Part shown: positions 26,501 through 30,619 of the stretch, one piece after another
How positions within the stretch are numbered: position 1 is the stretch's first letter
How the letters are laid out: each line of letters starts with the position of its first letter
Assembly: GCA_947247005.1 (NCBI GenBank)
Contig: OX365962.1
Span: 2,577,201 to 2,641,200 of the forward strand
Reading direction: 5' to 3'
DNA length: 64,000 bases
DNA from: Spisula solida
Lineage: Eukaryota; Mollusca; Bivalvia; Venerida; Mactridae
Notes under the pieces: generated by a model
Database searches by the model: none
The model's input: only the letters and a program-made list of their open reading frames with translations
Told to the model about the DNA's origin: nothing
Made by a program: the position numbers and the translations under genes

Positions 26501-29289
26501 TCATGATTATTTCTTTGTAAGAGTTTGTTCCTTATACTATTGACTATGTCCCCGACAACAAACTCTGACTCTTAATGCCATGTTGACTTTGTTTGTGAAC
26601 GAGTAAGATTTGCTATAAAAATGCTGTCATGCTTCAATAAATTCACTTTATCAATATTTATTTTGGGTTGAACTTCAAGAGTACATTTAGTGCATCATAA
26701 TACAATGCTTATTTTATTCAACAACTTTATTTTGAAGACAAAAAACGCTTTTTAACGAAAAGTGCACTATCTCACTTAAGATTAGACTCTACTCCCTTAA
26801 GATGGAATGTGTCCGATACGCCTTTGTATAAATCGATTAATCGGGTCGGTCACTTGTTTACATAACATTGTGTATATAAACATTTGCAATTTCTTCTATT
26901 AATGTATTATTTTAATAGACATTATGTGTATTAGTATGTAGCTTAGTGAATAATGTATTGGTTTTCACTACCAATAATCTCCAAAACAATAAAAATAAAT
27001 GTTATGATATTGCAATGTTTGTATACAAGTAACAGACCTAATTAAATGGACTTATAGGTGAAACATTAATTTATTAAGAACATGGCTAGTCGCTATCAGC
27101 CAATCAACGCCTTGTATTGCCGTGGTAAATATAACATGAAGTTCAGAAAAGATCTTAAATATGTTAACTTGTAATGAGAAGTATGTCAATAACACTAGTT
27201 TAAACAATCTTTATATGTATTTACGATAGGTGGTAATCTGCGCATGCGCATTCAGCACTCGGTTGACAAAACACGGATCGTCACGTAACTCACGGAACTT
27301 GATTTCAAGTAGTTTTCCGTGGATTTACGGATTTGTCAACACGAATTGATAGCATTGAACATTAGGTCTGTACTGACTGTAGCATAACCATATACTTACT
27401 TGACCTTTATACAAGTTTTGGTGTTCGTTTATACGTACGTCATTTGATAAGCTAATGTGTTCATTATCATTTACACCACTGTTTCTTTGTTTGACCCAGG
27501 TTAATAACCCACATGAACAACACGTGAAGAGGTTGTTCATGTAAGCTTAAGATGCATCTACGTGGTAAGTCTTGGTGTATAAGACGAAGATGTACACTTC
27601 ACAAGACTACACGGTACATCATGACTTATAAATCACACGTTATTTATCTCCAAACACTTGCGGTTGAGGAAGACATATTGATAGAACCACATGAACCGGA
27701 TATTCTATACGGGTGCTTGTCAGTAACGGGGCCTGGATATTATTCCATACGGGTGCTTGTCAGTAACGGGGCCTGGATATTATTCCATACGGGTGCTTGT
27801 CAGTAACGGAGCCTGGATAATATTCCATACGGGTGCTTGTCAGTAACGGGGCCTAGATAATATTCTTTACGGGTGCTTGTCAGTAACGGGGGCTGGATAG
27901 TGTTTGGGCCATATATTATAAAATATCAGGTTGCTGTGATAGAACTGTGTGTAGTGTTGATATGTATCATACTGTATGGTATAATTATATGTACAGTTCC
28001 GTTTCGGTGTAAGACCAAGCAATTTCTGTACTGTGGCGACTATACAATAAATATGTCGTACATCTCCCGAAAATGTGTGGTAGAAGTGTAGATGCACCTT
28101 TACTGACCGAGTATGAGGTATTCCTGAATATAAACAACCCGCGCACGTGAAAACCGTTAAACACCTCGACCGCTACGCGGTCTCGGTGTTCATTTTTTTC
28201 CACGTGCGCGGGTTGTTCATATTCAAGAATACATCATACTCGGTCAGTAAAGGTGCATCTACACGGTAAGTTTTGGTGTATACATCTTGACCTATAAGTC
28301 AAAATGTACCGCGTAGTAACTAGTAACGAGGAGTAATGTGAGTGAAAAACGGAAAATACGGGGAATCGTACACACATGTGGCATATTACTTAGGACTACA
28401 GTAGGTGTTTTTCCTTCACGAGCTCTGTTATTGTGATGGGTCCGTTGTGGTGTGATTTAAATGAGTCAACTGCTATCGCGTCTCTGAGACCTTGTCACAA
28501 TATTCACATTTTTAAAAAAATCCGTTACCATTAAAGATGAAACCCAATATTACCAAGAATTGTGATTTCCCCCAAGTAACAGACTTCAGTACTTAATTGT
28601 TTTTAAAAGTCCCGTTTGTCAAAATGCTGTGTCTTAAAAAATCGTATTTCACCAGACTTTTTATAACATCTACCTGTAGAAGCCATCGGAAGGGTTACGG
28701 ACATATTTTACATAATTTATGTTGCAACACGTATTTATGACGACTTGGTTTTGAAACGCATTTGATATTTAAGATCCGTGCATTTTTAGCACCATGTTCC
28801 TCTTTAGTTCTTAAATTAGTTCAGTAAATATCCGCTAATTAGACCACTTTAAATATTTTGAAATCATGCAGACTTTTGCAAGTTTAAGTCTGTCTTATTC
28901 CCCCTGTATCCCCGCCGCCCCCTGGGCGGGCAAAATATTGACTCGTACACTACACTGGCCGATAGCACAAATCGCCACGTGTATAGAATGAATAATATAC
29001 ATACCTACACTAGCCGATAACTACCCGCCACGTGTATAGAATGAATAATGTACATACCTACACTAGCCGATAACTACCCGCCACGTGTATAGAATGAATA
29101 ATATACATACCTACACTAGCCGATAACTACCCGCCACGTGTATAGAATGAATAATGAACATACCTACACTAGCCGATAACTACCCGCCACGTGTATAGAA
29201 TGAATAATGTACGTACCTACACTAGCCGACAGCACACATCCAGTAAGAATCAAACTGCATAAAACGTAACTAATCATAAATAGCTTCAT
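2393..29289 (-). CDS. Secreted multi-CCP (sushi) plus VWA-domain protein, 14 exons, 3' end not certain
   Basis: Gene-level entry; exons are listed separately. Joining 29289-29217, 23870-23772, 22760-22575, 21180-21007, 18894-18712, 17097-16573, 16170-16000, 15110-14916, 12242-12072, 8915-8751, 7019-6911, 6174-6052, 3527-3409 and 2599-2393 gives 2500 coding bases with no stop and matching phase at every junction. The order is signal peptide, a 33-codon linker, eight CCP modules (four-Cys pattern with Trp before the last Cys) and one VWA domain of about 185 residues with a complete MIDAS. CCP modules are extracellular protein-binding folds; a MIDAS VWA binds ligands through a divalent cation. 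The CCP-then-VWA order recalls complement factor B, but no protease domain is visible, and the VWA start DVVFIVDGSGSMG looks more like matrix-type VWAs. A matrix or recognition role is inference. The last exon seen ends in phase 1, so at least one more exon must follow. Confidence 0.85.
3409..3527 (-). CDS. Exon 13: VWA domain, third part, with MIDAS Thr and Asp
   Basis: Acceptor CACATTGCAG|ATTCCTG (phase 2), donor ACTGATG|GTAAAT (phase 1), 119 nt. FLTGGTATYSALELARTEMF carries the MIDAS threonine and helix; QIAIVVTDG carries the MIDAS aspartate. All MIDAS residues are therefore intact. The acceptor and first ~50 bases of the exon are the source of the large tandem array at 3472-5500. Confidence 0.9.
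3472..5500 (-). repeat. ~2-kb minisatellite made from the exon 13 acceptor and coding start
   Basis: Part one (about 3530-4365) has 11 copies of a ~73-bp unit repeating the intron end, the acceptor (minus CACATTGCAG or CACATTCCAG) and about 50 coding bases of exon 13. Part two (about 4366-5500) has about 22 copies of a ~50-bp version that lost the acceptor and first codons but keeps the segment encoding ATYxALE. About nine of the 11 long units keep AG at the junction. In the copies the exon frame meets TAA after 15 codons, so use of a decoy would truncate the protein. Confidence 0.93.
5622..6029 (-). mobile_element. tRNA-derived SINE, copy 1
   Basis: About 408 bp, near-identical to 49069-49482. 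Read on the minus strand it opens with a tRNA-like head (6029-5962) with A box TTAGCTCAGTGG, B box GGGTTCAATCC and an anticodon arm like tRNA-Asp(GTC). It ends in GGGCGCTATATA. It lies about 22 bp beyond the donor of exon 12. The head is not a functional tRNA gene: it is fused to a long body and repeated. Confidence 0.8.
6052..6174 (-). CDS. Exon 12: VWA domain, second part
   Basis: 41 codons, phase 2-2, acceptor TTGTTTTCAG|GTTCCC and donor ACACAAA|GTAAGT. FDTTQFGLIVFATTV is the second beta strand of a VWA fold; RQFYLNEYTTNKTELIEQIQ is the following hairpin and helix. The exon is hemmed in by transposons: a SINE ends about 22 bp beyond the donor (5622-6029), and a LINE fragment starts about 90 bp above the acceptor (6265-6588, opposite strand). 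Confidence 0.9.
6265..6588 (+). mobile_element. Fragment of a LINE ORF2 (C-terminal end)
   Basis: The open frame reads LQWFQYRIIHGIIGTKSFLF followed by an IDSANCSFCFF segment, preceded by KWNEDLGLQL and DW. This is the W-x-Q-x-R-I-x-H-x-I-x-G-T-x-x-L region and Cys-x-x-Cys that follow reverse transcriptase in many animal LINEs. Only about 108 residues remain; there is no RT core. It lies antisense in the intron between exons 11 and 12. Confidence 0.7.
6911..7019 (-). CDS. Exon 11: VWA domain, first part, with MIDAS DGSGS
   Basis: Acceptor TTTGACAG|AATGTG (phase 1), donor AACAG|GTGTGT (phase 2), 109 nt. Encodes ECVVKAIDVVFIVDGSGSMG, the first beta strand and the D-x-S-x-S part of the metal-ion-dependent adhesion site, then helix 1 (KTKEFVSDMVNR). 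The Cys before the domain is usual in matrix VWAs. Confidence 0.9.
7074..7184. repeat. ~110-bp palindrome
   Basis: The arms are ATGTAGGATAAGATATCTC and GAGATATCCTTATCCTACAT, with further pairing inward (GGGATCGGATTTTAAC with GTTAAAATTCCGACCC). It sits about 55 bp above the exon 11 acceptor. Probably a small foldback transposon. Confidence 0.7.
7274..7834. repeat. 17-bp minisatellite, about 33 copies, each with a CRE-like TGACGTAA
   Basis: The unit GCTTTATTTACGTCACC repeats with almost only C/A changes at the 16th base (CACC or CACAG forms) and occasional ACATCA. On the minus strand most units contain GTGACGTAAA, resembling bZIP (CREB/ATF) sites. It lies in the intron between exons 10 and 11. 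Confidence 0.92.
8060..8732. mobile_element. ~670-bp foldback element
   Basis: The ends are TTATAGTTAGAA and TTCTAACTATAA. Inside are paired blocks: AACATTCTGCATTTTAATTG with the complement around 8625-8650, CTTGACGTCA on both sides, and a near-perfect central hairpin at about 8480-8550 (GGCGTTTTCATTGGCTCA / TGAGCCAATGAAAACGCC). No ORF. It ends about 18 bp past the exon 10 donor. Confidence 0.75.
8751..8915 (-). CDS. Exon 10: CCP/sushi domain 8
   Basis: 55 codons, phase 1-1, acceptor ATTTTCAG|ACTGTC and donor TCCTGTG|GTATGT. YCQVVPNIPNSKYV, LTFTCMDRYELVGG, LTCDNG and TWSTPYPSC. This is the last CCP before the VWA domain. A ~670-bp foldback element ends about 20 bp past its donor (8060-8732). 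Confidence 0.87.
9195..11815. mobile_element. Nested foldback region rich in AACGTT/GCGTT motifs
   Basis: Two diverged direct copies of a ~300-bp segment (about 9190-9430 and 9520-9755), each with GCAGCGGTCCCTAACTTAG and GGATCCGTTGTAC, are matched by an inverted copy at about 11690-11815. An inner pair of ends, CTGGGTTCACACTAC (9441) and GTAGTGTGAACCCAG (10611), bounds a 9437-10630 unit, and a related end starts near 10660. The interior is full of degenerate GCGTT/AACG words and has no credible coding frame. This fills most of the intron between exons 9 and 10. Confidence 0.65.
10463..10525 (-). mobile_element. tRNA-like SINE head inside the foldback region
   Basis: On the minus strand there is an A-box-like GTGGCCTAGAGG and a B-box GGGTTCGATCC about 40 bp apart, in a fragment without an intact acceptor stem. 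Best read as a tRNA-derived SINE piece, not a tRNA gene. Confidence 0.45.
11865..12066. repeat. Loose repeat with GTGATTGGTTG (inverted CCAAT) next to exon 9
   Basis: GTGATTGGT occurs at about 11893, 12014 and 12051, each followed by a partly matching tail, up to the exon 9 donor. Similar words fill the arrays at 15128-15640 and 59495-59728, which also abut exons. Confidence 0.5.
12072..12242 (-). CDS. Exon 9: CCP/sushi domain 7
   Basis: 57 codons, phase 1-1, acceptor TTTTATAG|CATGTGG and donor GTTTACT|GTAAGT. The split codon with exon 8 gives Pro: PCGSPPSISNGT, ATYSCDENYHLKG, STCTRFG, NWTETPNC. Two or three N-x-S/T sites. Just past the donor is a loose repeat containing GTGATTGGT. Confidence 0.87.
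12590..13556. repeat. 29-bp minisatellite, about 32 copies (array 1)
   Basis: The unit is GGCAGGGAGGTGAATACACG plus ACACAGCCG, with 31-bp variants that add TA (GTGATAATACACG). It lacks stops in all three minus frames, so long ORFs of up to 311 codons run through it. The Cys/Val/Ser/Pro peptide merely cycles through frames and is not coding. It lies in the intron between exons 8 and 9. Confidence 0.95.
13557..14617. other. 1.06-kb sequence splitting the 29-bp minisatellite
   Basis: Unrelated AT-rich sequence lies between two blocks of the same 29-bp repeat. It begins near TGTAACGGGG and ends near AAGTTACA, so 6-bp inverted ends TGTAAC/GTTACA are possible. A 124-codon minus frame (14051-13677) resembles no family I know. 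It could be a transposon inserted into the array, or old sequence flanked by two expansions. Confidence 0.5.
14618..14857. repeat. 29-bp minisatellite, 8 copies (array 2)
   Basis: Same unit and phase as 12590-13556, in the same orientation, with CAGACGG, CAGCCGG and CAATCGG variants. It ends about 60 bp beyond the exon 8 donor. Confidence 0.95.
14916..15110 (-). CDS. Exon 8: CCP/sushi domain 6
   Basis: 65 codons, phase 1-1, acceptor ATATTTCAG|TGTGCCC and donor GATCTC|GTAAGT. VCPDAPIVANAFIS, LFYVCNDGYTLEG, VTCVDTAG and NWTPTPNC supply the CCP pattern. The 41-bp tandem array at 15128-15640 begins within about 20 bp of the acceptor; the 29-bp array at 14618-14857 lies about 60 bp beyond the donor. 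Confidence 0.88.
15128..15640. repeat. 41-bp minisatellite, about 12 copies, next to the exon 8 acceptor
   Basis: The unit contains ACACTTTCAAATACACATAG and TACTGATTGGTCAATTTTGAC. It starts within about 20 bp of the acceptor of exon 8 and decays towards 15640. Each unit carries ATTGG (inverted CCAAT). Confidence 0.93.
16000..16170 (-). CDS. Exon 7: CCP/sushi domain 5
   Basis: 57 codons, phase 1-1, acceptor GTTATAG|AGTGTC and donor AATCAG|GTAACT. ECLSIPNVDNAD, VVQYVCKTGYELSG, ITCMDSG and RWTEIPYC fit the CCP consensus closely, including the G-Y-x-L-x-G strand. One N-x-T site (NIT). Confidence 0.88.
16175..16480. repeat. Short inverted repeats of GATTTCAATTT
   Basis: GATTTCAATTT occurs three times at about 16205-16265; its complement GTTGAAATCG occurs twice at about 16340-16375, forming a possible hairpin. 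It lies in the intron between exons 6 and 7. Nothing else is seen in this stretch. Confidence 0.5.
16573..17097 (-). CDS. Exon 6: CCP domain 4 with a long Thr/acid-rich mucin-like insertion
   Basis: 175 codons, phase 1-1, acceptor TATTTACAG|AGGTCAC and donor GTTAG|GTAAGT. It starts VTCGTPKASKHA and ends SITCQL, VWTSMQQCVLG, so the CCP cysteines are present, but about 110 residues separate Cys2 (LRYTC) from Cys3. The insertion holds several N-x-S/T sites (NET repeats, NES), acidic stretches and runs such as TTTTTELPTTTTTE, giving a likely O-glycosylated loop. Normal CCP modules are about 60 residues, so this expanded loop is unusual. It recalls the Thr-rich exons of the plus-strand gene at 50-62 kb. 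Confidence 0.85.
17145..17359. mobile_element. MITE-A copy 1, 215 bp
   Basis: Ends TATAGTCCAGTTAGGATA and TATCCTGACTGGAATATA, with the family core GTGACGTTGCAGTTTATGTG and CCGTTATAGTGGACTCGACC. TA-bounded inverted ends suggest a Tc1/mariner-type MITE. Other copies are at 21944, 25241, 47287 and 61789. Confidence 0.85.
17400..17526 (-). pseudogene. Relic of a duplicated CCP exon (3' half)
   Basis: Minus-strand translation includes CYDNQTNTASWST and LLDC, closely matching the end of exon 5 (CVYDNTTNTASWSP, LPEC). The donor is destroyed: exon 5 has ACAG|GTAC where the relic has ACATAC. The first half of the module cannot be recognised and no good acceptor is seen. It lies between exon 5 and exon 6 in the same orientation, 40-50 bp from a MITE-A copy. 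This is a dead tandem exon duplication, not a used exon. Confidence 0.7.
17527..18711. other. AT-rich intron, no recognised feature
   Basis: Between the CCP relic and exon 5. Long A/T runs and a diverged duplicated phrase (TACTTAAAATTGTCCCAC at about 18186 and 18383) suggest old repeat DNA. No splice-bounded coding frame was found. Confidence 0.4.
18712..18894 (-). CDS. Exon 5: CCP/sushi domain 3
   Basis: 61 codons, phase 1-1, acceptor ATTTTAG|TCTGTCC and donor TGCACAG|GTACAA. VCPKVPEIANGYSDG, VEYNCNQGYLIL, TVCVYDNTTN and SWSPLPECT give the four Cys and the Trp of a CCP. A decayed copy of its 3' half lies in the next intron at about 17410-17525. Confidence 0.87.
19354..19481. repeat. ~128-bp palindrome
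   Basis: The arms contain AACACATGGC, GGTGACAGTAAATAATACCA and their complements TGGTATTATTTACTATCACC, GCCATGTGTT. A small foldback element. The rest of 18895-20580 shows only AT-rich intron. Confidence 0.7.
20584..20729. mobile_element. Short MITE with CAGTGAAGTTCCGCT ends
   Basis: Left CAGTGAAGTTCCGCTTATAAG, right complement TATTAGCGGAACTTCACTG, ~145 bp, no coding capacity. Similar in design to the TA-bounded elements at 36023 and 44609. Confidence 0.7.
21007..21180 (-). CDS. Exon 4: CCP/sushi domain 2
   Basis: 58 codons, phase 1-1, acceptor TTCCTTAG|CTTGTCC and donor CAAGTAG|GTAAGT. Cys positions follow the CCP pattern: ACPDVPAVDNAS, VVTYTCNKGFGLV, VECLAG, VWSQPSPKC. Two N-x-S/T sites (NAS, NNT). 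Typical module length. Confidence 0.87.
21205..21455. mobile_element. MITE-like inverted repeat (TTTATCAAAGCAC ends)
   Basis: CTGTTTTATCAAAGCACA and CTTACGTTCAACTTTAAA on the left are mirrored by TTTAAATTTGAACGTAAC and GTGCTTTGATAATACAG on the right. Half copies are seen at about 35300-35345 and 15825-15870. Confidence 0.65.
21944..22156. mobile_element. MITE-A copy 2 (reverse orientation)
   Basis: Begins TATAGTCCAGTCCGGATAAA and ends CCAACTGGACTATA. It is directly followed by three partial copies of its own end (22157-22554). Confidence 0.85.
22157..22554. repeat. Tandem array of MITE-A tails, about 3 copies of ~130 bp
   Basis: Each unit runs from CTGTACAAACAACTATAATT through AACTGCAACGTCACTGTCAC to GGACTTTA, repeating one half of MITE-A. 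It shows a MITE seeding a minisatellite, and stops about 20 bp from the exon 3 donor. Confidence 0.85.
22575..22760 (-). CDS. Exon 3: CCP/sushi domain 1
   Basis: 62 codons, phase 1-1, acceptor GTTGACAG|CTGTATG and donor GGACAG|GTCAGT. Begins VCNNPPTIENGYY, then VNYTCNDGYQMTG, IQCQ and WTQAPSCM: the CCP pattern Cys-x-Cys-x-Cys-x-Trp-x-Cys with the usual P-x-I-x-N-G after the first Cys. It carries one N-glycosylation site (NYT). About 20 bp past the donor lies a tandem array of MITE tails (22157-22554). Confidence 0.85.
22828..23003. repeat. ~50-bp GC-rich tandem repeat, 3-4 copies
   Basis: GGGATAATCAGCCCGC and GAGCAGGGCCCGCCGAACCT alternate with TTGAACAT and an optional GACTCG. It stands out from the AT-rich surroundings. 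Further right, 23110-23460 is the dispersed repeat shared with 1555-1835. Confidence 0.85.
23772..23870 (-). CDS. Exon 2 (probable): 33-codon linker before the first CCP
   Basis: The acceptor ATTTCATTGCAG|AGAAAAGG and donor GATG|GTAATAC enclose exactly 33 codons, phase 1 on both sides, open and in frame with exons 1 and 3. The peptide is polar with two Cys and two Trp (WIDHCWDTSD and DPFCQFLVD) and matches no domain I know. Because it is symmetric, exon 1 could also splice directly to exon 3, so it may be alternative or false. Support is splice sites and phase only. Confidence 0.5.
24177..24475. mobile_element. ~300-bp element with GC-rich terminal inverted repeats
   Basis: Left end GTCAATATTTTGCCCGCC, then GGGGGAATTAGACA; right end TGTCTAATTCCCCC and GCGGGCATAATATTGAC. 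A single end of the same family lies at 28888-28942. A 119-codon frame crosses it by chance. Located in the intron between exons 1 and 2. Confidence 0.75.
24532..24657. repeat. 19-bp minisatellite, about 6 copies
   Basis: Unit TCGAGGGCAGCTTTGTTGG, nearly identical copies. No coding meaning. Confidence 0.92.
25241..25454. mobile_element. MITE-A copy 3, 214 bp
   Basis: Intact ends TATAGTCCAGTTAGGATA and TATCCTGACTGGACTATA, the best preserved copy in the window. Confidence 0.87.
26205..26690. mobile_element. ~480-bp foldback element
   Basis: The left arm has TTGAAGTTAAACAAAAAATA, AGTGAATTTATTGAAG and ATGACAGCATTTT; the right arm mirrors them with AAAATGCTGTCAT, CTTCAATAAATTCACT and GGTTGAACTTCAA. 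No coding frame. The surrounding 25460-27700 shows nothing else recognised. Confidence 0.65.
27701..27895. repeat. 40-bp minisatellite, 5 copies
   Basis: The unit contains GGGTGCTTGTCAGTAACGGG and CCTGGATATTATTCCATAC. Lies in intron 1 of the CCP/VWA gene. Confidence 0.92.
28088..28263. repeat. ~175-bp long palindrome
   Basis: The arms start GTAGATGCACCTTTACTGAC and end GTCAGTAAAGGTGCATCTAC, continuing with CGAGTATGA, AACAACCCGCGCACGTG and their complements. The loop includes CGACCGCTACGCGGTCTCGG, itself a hairpin. Pairing is close to complete over ~75 bp per arm, so it is probably a young foldback element. Confidence 0.85.
28951..29216 (-). repeat. 53-bp minisatellite copying the exon 1 donor
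   Basis: Four full units and one partial. Each full unit repeats the last bases of exon 1 and its donor (minus GGCTAGTGTAG|GTATGT; the true site has GTACGT) plus ~40 bp of intron with CACGTG. The outermost partial unit (28951) keeps GCCGATAGCACA, nearer to the true exon. Extending exon 1 to any decoy meets TAG within the first unit. A half transposon end (28888-28942) abuts the array. Confidence 0.92.
29217..29289 (-). CDS. Exon 1: signal peptide of the CCP/VWA protein
   Basis: The ATG at 29289-29287 opens 24 codons beginning MKLFMISYVLCSLILTGC, a typical signal peptide with a hydrophobic core, a small-residue cleavage region (LSAS) and phase-1 end. The donor reads GTAG|GTACGT, a strong match. 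Reading past the donor meets a stop after about 17 residues. The same exon end and donor are copied in the tandem array at 28951-29216. No TATA box was seen upstream. Confidence 0.8.
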
Positions 29290-29626
29290 TATTGCCGTAA
29301 CGTTTGATTCTAATAGAATGAGAGAGACAGGCGTAACACCTTGAGCACCGTACTGTGTCGTGGACCCTAGTCTTGTGAAAGCAACGGCGTTTTGCCGAGT
29401 TTGCAAAACATAGGAGTGTTTGGTGACAGAAAGGGGACATGTGTTATCAAAACTGTGTGTCAGACAGGAGCGAAAGTGGAACAAAAGAGCAAAGTGAGAT
29501 TAGTACGTTATGTCACGATAAACTAAGACGTCTCGTCTGAATTTGGTGTTTCCTTAAGTGCATAAGCTTGGTTATATACAGTCAGGTCTCGGTACAACAG
29601 CGCTATTTGTTAACATTGTTATACCA

Positions 29627-29883
29627 CAGGCCCCGATCTCCCGAAGCATCTCAAGTAGAAATCGAATCTCAAATTGAGATTTTGCTCAAATTAGAGTCCG
29701 AGTTACGGACAAATCTGAAGTTGGAGTTTTTGACCTTTTTACTGTTATAAACTCAAAATAATGTTTCTGTTTTGTGATATCAATTTTGAGTCCAGTCTCA
29801 CATGGCAATTCACTAAACGACATGTGACAATATCTGAGCTGAGTTTTTTCTCATATTGAGATGCTTCGGGAGATCGGGGCCTG
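29627..29883. mobile_element. MITE-C copy 1, 257 bp
   Basis: Perfect-looking ends CAGGCCCCGATCTCCCGAAG and CTTCGGGAGATCGGGGCCTG, followed inward by CATCTCAA/TTGAGATG. Copies at 34962-35212 and 51837-52094, a truncated one at 34876-34961. Non-autonomous DNA element. Confidence 0.87.
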
Positions 29884-30413
29884 AAGATCCTGTAAGGCGA
29901 AATGCATGGGGGTTTTAATTAGAATATGGAGTTTTAATTACTCATTTCCTCATTTTTTATTTTTCGGATATAACGTTCTGGGGACGGACATCACTCCTTT
30001 CTTGTATACACGTATATAGGGTCCCTCATGTAGATTTCAAACACACAATCGTTATGTTCAAACAAGCAGTATGAATATGGTGTACTCACTACACGTAAAA
30101 CTAGATGGGTACAACTGTATACATGTGTGTGCCTAAAACTAATAAGGTGTATTAAATACATCACAATAAGCAATGAGGAAATAGCTCAGTAAGTAAATCG
30201 CAAGGTCAAGTCGCAACAAAGGTATGTTTTTATGCGCGAGTTCGAATTTAACTCATGACTTTTCTTGTAGAAAATAGTTTGTTTATTCTTTATTTTTTCA
30301 GTGTTTTATTTCGTTTTATCTTTTCTAGAATTTGTGTTGAGAAGATGAAATTTTATAAAAATAAATATATTTTTTTTATAAAAATAAAGAAAGAAAATGG
30401 ATTCGAACCTGCG

Positions 30414-30475
30414 TACAAAATAGCATACCTGGTATTTCATATATAGGCTGACGCATTACTACTGAGCCACTGGGG
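30414..30475 (-). mobile_element. tRNA-like SINE head
   Basis: On the minus strand GCCCCAGTGGCTCAGTAGTA (A box) and CAGGTTCGAATCC (B box) are separated by a long degenerate arm. It is no functional tRNA: the anticodon arm does not pair well. Confidence 0.45.
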
Positions 30476-30619
30476 CTATTGCGGAAACGATTGATTTATT
30501 ATCATGTCTACCAGATTTTTCGGTTAATTTAGATGTGAATGTCACCGTTGTGTTTATTTACTATGGCTAAATTTAGCCCGGCCAATTTATGTTTGTCCAA
30601 CTATACTATAAGATCAACC

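Noticed and set aside
2393..29289. Naming the gene complement factor B
   Set aside because: No serine protease domain is in view, and the VWA start is more like matrix-type VWA domains.
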